Assembly: GCA_018624035.1 (NCBI GenBank)
Contig: JAAZUU010000004.1
Span: 1 to 44,833 of the forward strand
From: Rhodobiaceae bacterium
GTDB lineage: Bacteria; Pseudomonadota; Alphaproteobacteria; Puniceispirillales; Puniceispirillaceae
Direction of reading: 5' to 3'
Length of the DNA: 44,833 nucleotides
Part shown: in pieces, positions 1 to 9,956 of the stretch
Layout of the letters: every line of letters starts with the position of its first letter
How positions within the stretch are numbered: the stretch's first letter is position 1
The notes under the pieces: model-generated
Databases searched by the model: none
What the model saw: the letters and a program-made list of their open reading frames with translations, nothing else
Told to the model about the DNA's origin: nothing
Position numbers and translations under genes: made by a program

Positions 1-231
1 ATTGGTAACGCGACCTACACGGAAACAGCTGTTTCTGGCACGCCGCAGGTTGGTGAAGCCGGATCCGAGGGCTTCGGTAACATCCTGTCGGGTTCGCTGG
101 AACGTTCGAACGTCGACATCACTGAAGAGCTGGTGAACCTGATTACCGCACAGCGGAACTTCCAGGCATCGGCAAAGGCGATTGAAACCACCACCGGCCT
201 GACCCAGACCATCATCAACATCCGGATGTAA
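1..231 (+). CDS. flgE: Flagellar hook protein FlgE, C-terminal part (5' truncated by window)
   Basis: Frame 1 reads ...GFGNILSGSLERSNVDITEELVNLITAQRNFQASAKAIETTTGLTQTIINIRM*, the typical hook/rod C-terminal motif, directly upstream of flgF. Confidence 0.9.
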   Translation: MGNATYTETAVSGTPQVGEAGSEGFGNILSGSLERSNVDITEELVNLITAQRNFQASAKAIETTTGLTQTIINIRM

Positions 232-296
232 TAGTGGCCGGCTGTCGGTAAAACCGGCCTGAAGGCCCGTACAGGGGCGATTGAAGGGAGACTGTC

Positions 297-1052
297 ATGG
301 ACAAGCTGATCTACACGGCGTTCAACACGGTCAACAACATCTACGACAATCGTGCCGTACGGGCCCAGAACCTAGCCAACATCGCAGTGCCGGGTTACAA
401 ACGCGACCTTGGGGCAAAATCTGTAGGAACGGCGTTTCTGGACAACATGGATACGCTGCAGAGCCGCGCCATGGCGATCCAGGATGATAACAACTATTTC
501 AGTACTGCGCCCGGCTCGCTCAGCCAGACCGATATCGACACCGATATCGCCATAAGCGGGGATGGATATTTCATCGTTCAGGGTCTTGGTGAACCATCAT
601 TGTCGCGCCGTGGTGATCTGCGGGTGTCGAATGAAAACTTGCTTGAAAATGGCACAAGCCAGAAAATCCTTAACACCAACCTGCAGCCGATCAATGTGCC
701 GCCACATCGGTTCATGACGGTTTCTGATGATGGAGATGTCACGATCGAGCCGCTTGGTTCTGCCCCGGGAACCAGACAGGTCATCGGACGAATCGCGATG
801 ACGCTTGGTGCTGATCAGGAATTGAAAAAGTTTCCAGATGGCGAAATTCGCACACGTGATGGCGTCGTACCGCCGCTGGATAATACGGTTCGAGTGATTG
901 CAAAACATGTCGAACTCAGCAACGTGAACATCACCGAGGAACTGATCAATTCTATCGAGGATCAGCGCCAGTACGAGATCAACGTCAAGATGATCTCATC
1001 GGCAAGCGACCTGGATGAAGCCGGCTCCAGCCTGATGCGCCTGCCGAGTTAG
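297..1052 (+). CDS. flgF: Flagellar basal-body rod protein FlgF
   Basis: N-term MDKLIYTAFNTVNNIYDNRAVRAQNLANIAVPGYKRD, C-term SNVNITEELINSIEDQRQYEINVKMI; position between flgE and flgG. Confidence 0.9.
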   Translation: MDKLIYTAFNTVNNIYDNRAVRAQNLANIAVPGYKRDLGAKSVGTAFLDNMDTLQSRAMAIQDDNNYFSTAPGSLSQTDIDTDIAISGDGYFIVQGLGEPSLSRRGDLRVSNENLLENGTSQKILNTNLQPINVPPHRFMTVSDDGDVTIEPLGSAPGTRQVIGRIAMTLGADQELKKFPDGEIRTRDGVVPPLDNTVRVIAKHVELSNVNITEELINSIEDQRQYEINVKMISSASDLDEAGSSLMRLPS

Positions 1053-1151
1053 GTCTCGCCGCCGAATTGGTGATGCAGGGTCGATCGGACCCGTGCCCAC
1101 AACCTTAAAAATCACTGATCGCTTGCAATGAGTCCGGCCTGAGGCCGGGTT

Positions 1152-1167
1152 TGGCATGCGTTTTGCT
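1152..1167 (+). promoter_or_regulatory. Putative sigma54 (RpoN) -24/-12 promoter upstream of flgG
   Basis: TGGCATGCGTTTTGCT: GG-N10-GC spacing with TGGCAYG and TTGCT blocks, 42 nt before the flgG ATG. Confidence 0.8.
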
Positions 1168-1208
1168 ACCTCAATGCAGGAAAGAATATCCCGCCGAGGA
1201 GAGGACAA

Positions 1209-1997
1209 ATGTCAACCAGCTCGATGCACGTCGCCAAGACGGGCCTGAATGCACAGCAGACCCGCATGCAGATCATCGCCAACAACCTGGCCAACGTGAA
1301 CACAACCGGGTTCAAACGTGACCGTGCGAATTTCGAAACACTGCTGTATCAGGTGCGGCGAACCGCCGGTGACCAGGTTACCGCAGAGGCGAACCTGACC
1401 TCATCCTTTTCGGTCGGTACTGGCGCGCGTATTGTCAATACGCAGAAGGCTCACACGCAGGGCAGTCTGATCACCACTGACAACTCTCTCGATCTCGCTA
1501 TCGAGGGTGGCGGTTTCTTTCAGGTTCTGCTTCCTGACGGCCGTGTTGGCTACACCCGTAACGGCGCCTTTTCGACCAATGCCGAAGGTGTGTTGACCAC
1601 ATCAAGCGGCTATGTCCTGCAGCCGGAGATTGCGCTTCCCGATGGCGTTTCCCAGATCAACATTTCTCGCGACGGCATCATTAGTGTTCTTGTGGCTGGC
1701 GGAGTTGGTGCCGAGGCTGTTGGCCAGCTTCAGGTCGCCGATTTCACCAATCGCAGCGGTCTGCAGCCGATTGGCGAAAGCTTTTATGTGGAGACCGATA
1801 CCAGCGGCGCACCGATTGTTGGGAACCCTCAGGATGCCGGGCTTGGGCGGGTCATCCAGGGCGCGCTGGAGTCATCGAACGTGAATGTTGTCACCGAGCT
1901 TGTCTCGATGATCGAGACGCAGCGCGCCTATGAGGTGAGTTCGAAGTCGATCACCTCGGTTGACGAGATGCTGCGGTATATCTCGCAGAATTTGTAA
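1209..1997 (+). CDS. flgG: Flagellar distal rod protein FlgG
   Basis: 262 aa; NNLANVNTTGFKRDRANFETLLYQ and SNVNVVTELVSMIETQRAYEVSSKSI motifs. Confidence 0.95.
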   Translation: MSTSSMHVAKTGLNAQQTRMQIIANNLANVNTTGFKRDRANFETLLYQVRRTAGDQVTAEANLTSSFSVGTGARIVNTQKAHTQGSLITTDNSLDLAIEGGGFFQVLLPDGRVGYTRNGAFSTNAEGVLTTSSGYVLQPEIALPDGVSQINISRDGIISVLVAGGVGAEAVGQLQVADFTNRSGLQPIGESFYVETDTSGAPIVGNPQDAGLGRVIQGALESSNVNVVTELVSMIETQRAYEVSSKSITSVDEMLRYISQNL

Positions 1998-2017
1998 CCC
2001 CCTTCAATGAGGTCATC

Positions 2018-2710
2018 GTGATGGCGCGTGTTCTTGCAACAGTCCTTATCCTTGGTATGGCCGGCCTCGGTTCCGGTTGCTCGACCTATGTCGAGAACGA
2101 GGCATCACTTGCCTTCGAGCCGATCTATCCTTCAGCGCATATCGCACCTGAAGGAGAGGCGCCGACCGGCGGCATTTTCAAGACAAGTGGCGGTGGCCTG
2201 TTTGCCAGTGATATCAGGGCGCGTGAGGTTGGTGATATCCTCACCGTGGCCCTGAACGAGACTTTCTCGGCCACCAAAGCGCAGTCATCGGCATCGGCAA
2301 AGAATGACAATTTTGGCGTTACCCTTCCAACGGGACTGCCGAACCTGCTTACCGGCGGTTATGATAAGAACGCCGCCGGTCTCAACGCTGGCACGGCACG
2401 CACCTTTGCCGGTTCGGGGCAGGCGGCGCAGTCGAATACGCTGACAGGTCTTCTTACTGTGACGGTGACGCGTGTCTTCGATAATGGCAACATGGAGATC
2501 GCCGGGCAGAAAAAGCTGACCCTGAACAATGGCGATGAATATGTGCGCCTGACCGGCCTGATCCGACCGGAGGATGTTTCGGCGACCAACACGGTGCTTT
2601 CAAACCGCATTGCCGATGCCGAAATCGTTTATGTGGGAGCTGGCGAGATCGCTGATTCAAGTCGGCAGGGATGGTTGAGCCGGACGATGCGTTCCGTATC
2701 ACCATTCTGA
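2018..2710 (+). CDS. flgH: Flagellar L-ring lipoprotein FlgH
   Basis: Lipobox-like LGSGC near N-term; [23 protein letters not shown]...[52 protein letters not shown]. Confidence 0.95.
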   Translation: MMARVLATVLILGMAGLGSGCSTYVENEASLAFEPIYPSAHIAPEGEAPTGGIFKTSGGGLFASDIRAREVGDILTVALNETFSATKAQSSASAKNDNFGVTLPTGLPNLLTGGYDKNAAGLNAGTARTFAGSGQAAQSNTLTGLLTVTVTRVFDNGNMEIAGQKKLTLNNGDEYVRLTGLIRPEDVSATNTVLSNRIADAEIVYVGAGEIADSSRQGWLSRTMRSVSPF

Positions 2711-2726
2711 TCCAGAGGCGGCCGAC

Positions 2727-3875
2727 ATGCTATTCAAGAAAATGAGAAGACTGTGCCGGATTTTTGTGACCTTTGGGCTGCTCATCAGCTTTGCTGGTCA
2801 GCACGCGCTCGCCGACCGGCTGAAGGACATGACGTCTATTGCCGGCGTGCGTTCGAATCAGCTTGTCGGTTACGGCGTTGTTGTGGGGCTTGCCGGCACT
2901 GGTGACGGATCCTCGGGACTGACGCTGCAGTCTTTGCAGTCGATGGTCTCGCAGTTTGGTCTTGTGACCGATGCAAGCAATCTGAACGCCAAGAATGTTG
3001 CCTCGGTGATGGTAACGGCGGAAATGCCGGCATTCATGAAACCCGGCCAACGGCTTGATGTTACCGTCTCGACAATCAGCGGTGCGAAGTCGCTTCGCGG
3101 CGGCACCCTGCTGATGACCCCCATGCTTGGAGCCGACGGTGAAACCTACGCCATCGCGCAAGGCAACCTTGTCGTCGGGGGACTGGGGGTGGCTGGCAAT
3201 GACGGTTCCTCGGTGATCGTCAACATTCCGACGGTCGGCCGAATTCCGCGTGGTGCTTCGATCGAGAAGATGGTCGATACACCCTTCCAGTCGACCGAGA
3301 ATGTGCTGCTGAACCTTCACCAGTCGGATTTCAGCACCGCAATGCGTGTGGCAGACGCCGTTAATGAGGTTTTTGGGCCTGAAGTAGCGGTTCCGCTCGA
3401 CGCATCGACCATCAAGGTTCGCGCGCCTGTTGACCCGGCGCAGAAGGTGTCCTTTGTCAGCCTTCTGGAGAATATCGAAGTCGATCCAGCCCGGCCGGCC
3501 GCCAAGGTGATTGTGAATTCCCGTACTGGCACCATCGTCATTGGCGGTGATGTTCGGGTCACACCCTCGGTTGTCACGCACGGATCACTGACAGTGCGGA
3601 TCAATGAGGACAAGCAGGTCACCCCAGGGCTTCCTGAAGTCACACAAAATCAGCAAGGAGTCGTTGTTGCTCCAGGCGCAGCTCAGGTTAATGACGATAC
3701 TGAGATCATCATTGAAGAAGAACCAGCTCGCGCCTTCATCTTCGATCCGGGTGTCGAACTTTCGGATGTTGTCGATGCCATCAACGGGGTTGGTGCCTCT
3801 CCGGCTGACATGGTGGCCATCCTCGAGGCGTTGCGCGAGGCCGGATCGTTACGTGCTGAAATTATCGTGATCTAG
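2727..3875 (+). CDS. flgI: Flagellar P-ring protein FlgI
   Basis: [31 protein letters not shown]...[13 protein letters not shown]; characteristic FlgI body and C-term. Confidence 0.95.
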   Translation: MLFKKMRRLCRIFVTFGLLISFAGQHALADRLKDMTSIAGVRSNQLVGYGVVVGLAGTGDGSSGLTLQSLQSMVSQFGLVTDASNLNAKNVASVMVTAEMPAFMKPGQRLDVTVSTISGAKSLRGGTLLMTPMLGADGETYAIAQGNLVVGGLGVAGNDGSSVIVNIPTVGRIPRGASIEKMVDTPFQSTENVLLNLHQSDFSTAMRVADAVNEVFGPEVAVPLDASTIKVRAPVDPAQKVSFVSLLENIEVDPARPAAKVIVNSRTGTIVIGGDVRVTPSVVTHGSLTVRINEDKQVTPGLPEVTQNQQGVVVAPGAAQVNDDTEIIIEEEPARAFIFDPGVELSDVVDAINGVGASPADMVAILEALREAGSLRAEIIVI

Positions 3876-3885
3876 GGAGGCGACG

Positions 3886-4197
3886 TTGCAGAGTGATCTG
3901 AACATCAATGGCATGATCGAAGCGGCCCGGGCGACAGCACAGAACGCGTCACTGAAACCGCCGGACCGCAAGTCCAGCCTTCGTGAAGTTGCCGAGCAAT
4001 TCGAGGCAATCTTCCTGAACGAATTCATCAAGCAGTCGCGCAAGGCGAAGCTTGCCGAGGATATCCTTGGCAGTTCTGCGCAGGATACCTATCAGGACAT
4101 GATGGATCGCGAGCTGTCATCGCAACTCTCAGGCAGGGTCAATCTCGGCATCGCGGAGGCGCTCGTTCGCCAGCTTGGGCAGGGAAAGTCTGACTGA
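3886..4197 (+). CDS. flgJ: FlgJ-like rod-binding protein (short form, no muramidase domain)
   Basis: 103 aa; LREVAEQFEAIFLNEFIKQSRKAKLAEDIL...YQDMMDRELSSQLSGRVNLGIAEALVRQL; TTG start. Confidence 0.8.
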   Translation: MQSDLNINGMIEAARATAQNASLKPPDRKSSLREVAEQFEAIFLNEFIKQSRKAKLAEDILGSSAQDTYQDMMDRELSSQLSGRVNLGIAEALVRQLGQGKSD

Positions 4198-7100
4198 TGT
4201 CGAGCCTGTTTGACATTGGCCGTTCAGGTCTTCAATCCTACCGCCGCGCGCTGTCAGTGACCGGCCAGAACATCGCCAATGTCAACACTGACGGTTACAA
4301 GCGCCGCGAGGCAGAGCTGAAGGAAGTTTCGGCTGGCCAGGGCGACATTTATGGTGTCAGCAGCAATAGTGGGCTTGGTGTGCGTGTATCCGACATCAAG
4401 CGATCTTTCGACGAATTCCTGTTGAACAAGGCGCGCAATGCTGGTGCCAACGCCGAAACCTCCACTGCCTATCTTGAGGCACTTGAACAGCTGCAGGCGG
4501 TTCTGGTCCCGGGCGAGGGCAATATCGGCACGGTTCTCGAAGAGTTTTTTGCCAGCCTTCATGATGTGAGCAACGTGCCTGCCGAGATGGGGCCGCGTGT
4601 CGTGGCGCTGGAGCGGGGCAGGGCCGTTGCTGACGCTTTCAACGAAGTGGCACGCTCTGTCAACATGCTCAAAAGCGGCCTGATCACCCAGACAAATCAG
4701 GGGATCGACGATCTCAACGCCCTTGTCAAAGGATTGCTTAATGTCAATCTGCAGCTGACTAAGGCTGATTCTGGAGCGTCGAAATCCCTTCTCGACAGCC
4801 GTGACATGCTGATCGATAAGATCAGCGAATTTGTTGAGGTCAACACATCCATCGACGCCAAGGGACGCGCAACCTTGCGGCTTGGGGACTCGGTTGCGGG
4901 TCCGAAGATCATTGACGGGTCGAAGAGCTACAATGTGCGCATGACCGCACTGGATGACCGGTTTGTTTTCAAGGTTGGTGATGCCGGTGTCGAGACATTG
5001 ACCAACCAGGTGACCAACGGCCGGCTGGCTGGGCTTGAGCGGGGTTACCGCACGACGCATGAGAACGCTGGCAAGATAGATGATCTGGCGCATCTTGTGT
5101 CGCGTGACCTGAACGCGGTGCATCGCAAGGGTGTGACACTTGACGGTGACCTTGGCGGCGACCTGTTCCTTCCGCGACGCCCCATCATATCCTTCGGTCC
5201 CGCCAATGTCGGTCAGTCCTATGCCGAGATCGATGTCGAGGATATGAATCTGATCGATCCGAAACGCGTCACCTTTACCTATAATGCCAATCAGAATAGA
5301 TGGGTAGGGCGTGACGATCTTGGCGAGCTCGTGGCTTCCGGCACGAGTTCGGTCAAGCTTCCCGGAATGACAGTCAGGTTTGTCGGCCGAGGATTTGACA
5401 ATGACGAGATCATTGTGGACCCATCGCGGGGCGCCGCAGAATCCCTGGTTTTTGCGCTGAAGCGCGGTGAGGAATTTGCCGCCGCGGCAGCAAGGCTTGC
5501 CTATGCCGACAGCGCAAATGCAAGCACTTCTGTGATTGCTGCCAAGGATGGTGACGCCGCCGCTGCCTCTGACCTGCCGGCTCTTAATACAGTGTTCGGT
5601 GATGCCATCTCGTCGGTGGCCGCAACTGATTTCCTAAAGGATGGTGCTGTTGCCATCGTGCCGAAGAACACCGACAAGCTGGATCTTGTCAGCCTGGTGC
5701 AGCAGGGCTCTTTCGCCTTCTCGGTGGCGACAGACGATATTCCCAATGTCAGCATGATGACCCTGTCCTATACCGATGCCAATGATGCGGCCGCCGCGGC
5801 AAGCTTCTCAATGAGCCATGTCCTCCAATATGGCGTTACCGATGAGACCGGCTGGACAGACATGGGGCAGATCGCCGACCTCCTGAATATCGGGGCGATC
5901 ACAGGATCCGACGGCAGCAACACTGTCACGCTTTCCGATATCGGCGCGCGCGCCGCAGCCAGTGATGGCACGCTTGTCATCTCCATGGCTGACGGCGACC
6001 CGGCTTCCGGCAGCATATTCACCGGCAGCGGTCCGATTGTCAGTGCCGATATGACAAGTCGCAATGAGACAGCCTCGACCATTCATGTTTTTACCCGTGA
6101 AGGACGCCATCTGGCAGGTGAGGCACTTGACCCATCCAGCCAGGCGTCACTTCTGACCACTGACAACGGATTTGTTTCCGAGGCAAAATATGACAGCACC
6201 TATCTGAATGGTGTGAGTTCCTATCTCGAGACCGGAATTGTTCGACGGGCGAGTGCCAGTGACAATATGATCCAGTCATCTGTCTCCGGCGCGTCAGGAG
6301 CCTTCGATTTTGTGAGACTTGCCGATGTTGACGGCGCCGTGAGCGCGGATAACGGAGCGATGGCGCATGCGGAATCCGCATCCTACACATTGACCATCGA
6401 GGGGTTCACAAAGACGGTTACAGTGGCTGATTTTGGTATCGACGGCACCAGCGAGGATGTCGCCGCCGCGATGATCAAGAAGTTTCGTGATGATGCGCCG
6501 CGTGCCACACTTGCCGGCAGCGCCGTTACGAATATTCCGGTTGACGGCACAAGCGTTGCCATCAGCTTTGAAGGCAACACCTACAATATCACCATGATGG
6601 ATGGCGAGGTTTCTGTCAGCGGTGGCGAGGAGGGTCGCATCTACGCCTTCTTCAGCAATGACAACAAGCTTTACATTTCCTCGACAAGCGGCAGCATCGG
6701 GGCTGAGGCTATAGAGGTTCTGGCCAACAGCGAGGTCACCGGCAACAGCGATGCTGCATCCGCCTTCGGACTCAGTGTTGGAACCGGCCCAACCCCGTCA
6801 GCGAGTGGATTCAGTGCCTACGACTATCGGCTCAGCATCGATGGGGCCCAGATCGTCGCCACCCGCACCAGCTCTTCCGCCACGCTGAGCGCCAGTGCAT
6901 CCGGCACGAGCTCGGTTGGCGAGCGGTTGACGATGACGGATCTTCCGGATGAGGAGCTGATTGTGATTGTCACCGGTGGCGCGCGCAAGATCGCCGCCGG
7001 TTATGACATGCTTCCTGACAGTGGTCCGTCACTGGCATCCGACATCACGGTCAATATTGTTGATGCCGCAGCAGGAACGGTCGAATTCCTTGACACTGCC

Positions 7101-7538
7101 ACCGGCACATCACTCGCCACGCGGACGCTGGATTCAAACCAGATTGCCGCGGCGCGCGGGGTCGAGGTAAAGCTGGATGGTATCCTTCAGACGGGTGACA
7201 AGTTCCATGTGACATCGAACAGCAGCGGCATCGGTGATGCCCGCAACATGCTTGATCTCGTGGCGTTGCAGATGCCGGGTGGTGATAGTGGCGGGTTTCA
7301 GGATGTCTTCAGCCGCGTTGTGTCGGGGGTAGGCTCCAGCTTGCAATCGACCAAAGTCACAAATGATGCGGCCACCGAGCTCCACAATGCCAGCCTCGAG
7401 ATCGAATCATCCTTCTCTGGCGTGAGCCTTGATACCGAGGCTGCCAATCTTATCCAGCAGCAGCAGGCCTATCAGGCTTCGGCGCGGATTCTGTCAACAG
7501 CACGCGAAATTTTCCAGACCTTGCTCGATTCCGTATAG
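4197..7538 (+). CDS. flgK: Flagellar hook-associated protein 1 FlgK, unusually large (1113 aa)
   Basis: N-term MSSLFDIGRSGLQSYRRALSVTGQNIANVNTDGYKRRE and C-term LDTEAANLIQQQQAYQASARILSTAREIFQTLLDSV; start overlaps flgJ stop. Confidence 0.93.
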   Translation: MSSLFDIGRSGLQSYRRALSVTGQNIANVNTDGYKRREAELKEVSAGQGDIYGVSSNSGLGVRVSDIKRSFDEFLLNKARNAGANAETSTAYLEALEQLQAVLVPGEGNIGTVLEEFFASLHDVSNVPAEMGPRVVALERGRAVADAFNEVARSVNMLKSGLITQTNQGIDDLNALVKGLLNVNLQLTKADSGASKSLLDSRDMLIDKISEFVEVNTSIDAKGRATLRLGDSVAGPKIIDGSKSYNVRMTALDDRFVFKVGDAGVETLTNQVTNGRLAGLERGYRTTHENAGKIDDLAHLVSRDLNAVHRKGVTLDGDLGGDLFLPRRPIISFGPANVGQSYAEIDVEDMNLIDPKRVTFTYNANQNRWVGRDDLGELVASGTSSVKLPGMTVRFVGRGFDNDEIIVDPSRGAAESLVFALKRGEEFAAAAARLAYADSANASTSVIAAKDGDAAAASDLPALNTVFGDAISSVAATDFLKDGAVAIVPKNTDKLDLVSLVQQGSFAFSVATDDIPNVSMMTLSYTDANDAAAAASFSMSHVLQYGVTDETGWTDMGQIADLLNIGAITGSDGSNTVTLSDIGARAAASDGTLVISMADGDPASGSIFTGSGPIVSADMTSRNETASTIHVFTREGRHLAGEALDPSSQASLLTTDNGFVSEAKYDSTYLNGVSSYLETGIVRRASASDNMIQSSVSGASGAFDFVRLADVDGAVSADNGAMAHAESASYTLTIEGFTKTVTVADFGIDGTSEDVAAAMIKKFRDDAPRATLAGSAVTNIPVDGTSVAISFEGNTYNITMMDGEVSVSGGEEGRIYAFFSNDNKLYISSTSGSIGAEAIEVLANSEVTGNSDAASAFGLSVGTGPTPSASGFSAYDYRLSIDGAQIVATRTSSSATLSASASGTSSVGERLTMTDLPDEELIVIVTGGARKIAAGYDMLPDSGPSLASDITVNIVDAAAGTVEFLDTATGTSLATRTLDSNQIAAARGVEVKLDGILQTGDKFHVTSNSSGIGDARNMLDLVALQMPGGDSGGFQDVFSRVVSGVGSSLQSTKVTNDAATELHNASLEIESSFSGVSLDTEAANLIQQQQAYQASARILSTAREIFQTLLDSV

Positions 7539-7571
7539 GGCGGGCACAGGCTGTGACCAAGAGGTAGTGAC

Positions 7572-8474
7572 ATGCAGGTAAGCACGAAGATTTTCAACAA
7601 ACAGTCTGTTGAGACTTTCTCCGAACTGACCGCCCAGATCCAGAAGAAGCAGGAGCAGGTTGCAAGCGGCAAGGAGTTGACCAAGCCTTCCGATGATCCG
7701 GTGAAGGCCGCGCGGGTGATGGTTGTCAAGGAGCAGCGCGCCCAGAATGATCAGTTTCTGCGGAATATTGATATCAGCTATGTGAAGCTCAGCCTGACCG
7801 AAAGCGCGCTTGAACAGGCAACCAACCTTGCGACGCGTGCCTATGAGCTTGGCATTCAGGCACGCTCGGATACAAATGCGGGTGGCCGCACCGCGCTGGC
7901 TATCGAGATCAAGGGTGTTCTGGAAGGTATGCGTGATCTCGCCAATGCGACCGACGCCAGCGGACGGTCGATCTTTGGCGGCTTTCAGGTTGGGTCTTTA
8001 CCCTTCACTGTGGATGATGCCGGCACCACCAAATTTGTTGGTGATCGAGGTACGCATACCGTCAGAATTTCATCTTCGATGGAGTTGCAAACGGCTGTCG
8101 ATGGCAGTACGGCGTTTGAGCGCGTGCCTGCCGAAGCTGGTGGCTTCACCTCAGTCTTCAGCATGCTTGACTCGATGGTTGCCGATCTTGAAGCTGGCAG
8201 TGCTTCAGACCTACCTATCGACGACCTGAAGAACGCGATTTCGCATTTTGCCGATCAGCGTGCGATCGTCGGTTCACAGATGAACAAGGCGGACAATCAG
8301 CGCACGTTGCTGGAGAATCGCAATCTCATCCTGATCGAAAATATTGGTGATATGGAGGATGCCGACCTCAGCAAGATCGTTACGGATCTGCAAAACCTGC
8401 TGGTTAACAAGGAGGTCGCCCAAAAGGCATTTTCAATGATCAGCCAGCTGAGCCTGTTTGATATGATTGCTTGA
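7572..8474 (+). CDS. flgL: Flagellar hook-associated protein 3 FlgL
   Basis: N-term MQVSTKIFNKQSVETFSELTAQIQKKQEQVASGKELTKPSDDPVKAARVM; flagellin-like N/C helices, after flgK. Confidence 0.9.
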   Translation: MQVSTKIFNKQSVETFSELTAQIQKKQEQVASGKELTKPSDDPVKAARVMVVKEQRAQNDQFLRNIDISYVKLSLTESALEQATNLATRAYELGIQARSDTNAGGRTALAIEIKGVLEGMRDLANATDASGRSIFGGFQVGSLPFTVDDAGTTKFVGDRGTHTVRISSSMELQTAVDGSTAFERVPAEAGGFTSVFSMLDSMVADLEAGSASDLPIDDLKNAISHFADQRAIVGSQMNKADNQRTLLENRNLILIENIGDMEDADLSKIVTDLQNLLVNKEVAQKAFSMISQLSLFDMIA

Positions 8475-8501
8475 CTTTTCAGGCACCGGTGTAATGCACC
8501 C

Positions 8502-8534
8502 TTAGTACGCAGTTAGTACGCAGTTAGTACGCAG
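8502..8534. repeat. Three perfect tandem copies of an 11-bp unit TTAGTACGCAG
   Basis: ttagtacgcag at 8502-8512, 8513-8523 and 8524-8534. Confidence 0.95.
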
Positions 8535-8556
8535 TTTCAAAGCGGACGAGGCATAG

Positions 8557-8580
8557 AAAAAGGGGCTATTGCCCCTTTTT
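8557..8580. terminator. Bidirectional rho-independent terminator between convergent flgL and the 8624-9781 gene
   Basis: AAAAAGGGGC-TATT-GCCCCTTTTT: perfect inverted repeat with A-tract and T-tract. Confidence 0.9.
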
Positions 8581-8623
8581 CCTTTTGCTGTTTCCGGCTG
8601 TTACTTGGATTGGCGATCCAAGG

Positions 8624-9781
8624 TCAGGCAGACTTTCTCATCAGCTGCTTCATGTGGTCAGGTCGCAGTAGCGTGGAAGGATAGACCAGATCATTGGCCA
8701 GCTGGGAGGCGAAAAAATTCTCCAGCTTTTTCAGGCTGTTCTCTTCACCATGTAGAAGCTCAAGCGTGTATTTGATGCCGTTGGTCACGACATTTCGAAT
8801 GATTGATGCAGTTTCCTTGTCATTGACATGATCGGCGAGGGTAAGAAGCACCTGCCAATTATCGATGAAGGCAACCACCTCGGCATCGCCCTGTCCGGCC
8901 TTATGGTCAAAGAGCGCGCTGATTTGTCTTTGGTAGTGTAGCAACTCAGTCCAGATGCTCTTTTGCCCAAAGCGGAAGAAATGCATGTCCCAGCTGTTGT
9001 CGGCTTCGAGAATATGCGCCAACTCCACTAGCTCACCGGCAATCAGGAACATCTGCTTGGACTCAGAAATATCGCTGTTGGCATCAAAGGTCTTCACGCG
9101 GTCCTGGGCGACGAGCTTGGAGTCGATCAGCAGGCCATTCGCCTCCGCCAGCGCAAGATAGAGCAGCTGGCATTGTGTGAACGGGGTCATGCGAATGTCG
9201 CCGTCTCGCGCCTGCGCGGCCATCTCGCCAAGATGTTTGCCAAAGGCGAGGCGGAAGACATCGGCGGCCAGCACCAGCGATGAGGGTGAGCCAAGAATCT
9301 CGAAATACCCATGTGACTCGCACAGGCTGCGGACGCTGGCCATCTGTGTGTAGCCGGTGTCATTGGATTTCGGCGCGATGCAGGCATGCACAAAGCGCAC
9401 ATCCCGGTGCGCTGGCATGCCAAGCTGGGTGGTCAACTGCTCGAGGCTGAATTTGGAATAGAGACTGGCGTCGTCGGCCAATGTCCAGACCCAGTCGACA
9501 TCCTCCGGCATTGCATTCGACAGCGCCGTCAGCATGGATGCGTGGCGTGCCTGTGGATGCGCATCCTTTAGCGACATCGGGATCAGCATGACTGACATAT
9601 CATGCCCGTCGAGAACTTTGCCAATCCATTCCTCGGTCAGCTTGGCGTTGTCATGCGCGATAATAATCTTTTTGTGGATGCCTTCGCCGACCTCCTGGGC
9701 GGCAACTGTTTCCAGAGTATGCGCGGCCTTGTCGAGGTCATCCCCGGCAAGAAGGGCAAAGGCGAATGTCGTGCTGCTCAT
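8624..9781 (-). CDS. Hypothetical protein with GT-A-like N-terminal region; candidate flagellar/surface modification enzyme
   Basis: 385 aa; DVDWVWTLADDASLYSKFSLEQL is reminiscent of GT-A folds with an acidic motif; sigma54-type promoter upstream; co-located with TPR-glycosyltransferase and flagellin. Confidence 0.65.
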   Translation of the reverse strand: MSSTTFAFALLAGDDLDKAAHTLETVAAQEVGEGIHKKIIIAHDNAKLTEEWIGKVLDGHDMSVMLIPMSLKDAHPQARHASMLTALSNAMPEDVDWVWTLADDASLYSKFSLEQLTTQLGMPAHRDVRFVHACIAPKSNDTGYTQMASVRSLCESHGYFEILGSPSSLVLAADVFRLAFGKHLGEMAAQARDGDIRMTPFTQCQLLYLALAEANGLLIDSKLVAQDRVKTFDANSDISESKQMFLIAGELVELAHILEADNSWDMHFFRFGQKSIWTELLHYQRQISALFDHKAGQGDAEVVAFIDNWQVLLTLADHVNDKETASIIRNVVTNGIKYTLELLHGEENSLKKLENFFASQLANDLVYPSTLLRPDHMKQLMRKSA

Positions 9782-9819
9782 CTAGGCTCTCCTTAGTTTG
9801 CAACGGTCTGGCATCAATG

Positions 9820-9835
9820 AGCAATAAGCGTGCCA
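9820..9835 (-). promoter_or_regulatory. Putative sigma54 promoter for the 8624-9781 gene
   Basis: Reverse strand TGGCACGCTTATTGCT: full consensus TGGCACG-N4-TTGCT. Confidence 0.88.
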
Positions 9836-9894
9836 GTCATCAAAGGTGGCGATGCTGGCGATGCTGGCAGGTCTCGCCACTGGCATAAAAGTGG

Positions 9895-9910
9895 TGGCAT
9901 GAAAATTGCT
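9895..9910 (+). promoter_or_regulatory. Putative sigma54 promoter for the TPR-glycosyltransferase gene
   Basis: TGGCATGAAAATTGCT: GG-N10-GC, 47 nt before ATG at 9957. Confidence 0.88.
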
Positions 9911-9956
9911 GTTTTCTTCGGACATAACCCCTATTGCGATCTGGCAGGGAACGAAG

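Noticed and set aside
2730-3581. 283-aa minus-strand ORF antisense to flgI
   Set aside because: Plus strand encodes unmistakable FlgI; the antisense ORF is His/Arg-rich and lacks any domain, typical shadow of GC-biased coding.
4254-5123. 289-aa minus-strand ORF antisense to flgK
   Set aside because: Overlaps the conserved FlgK N-terminal region; no recognisable motif.
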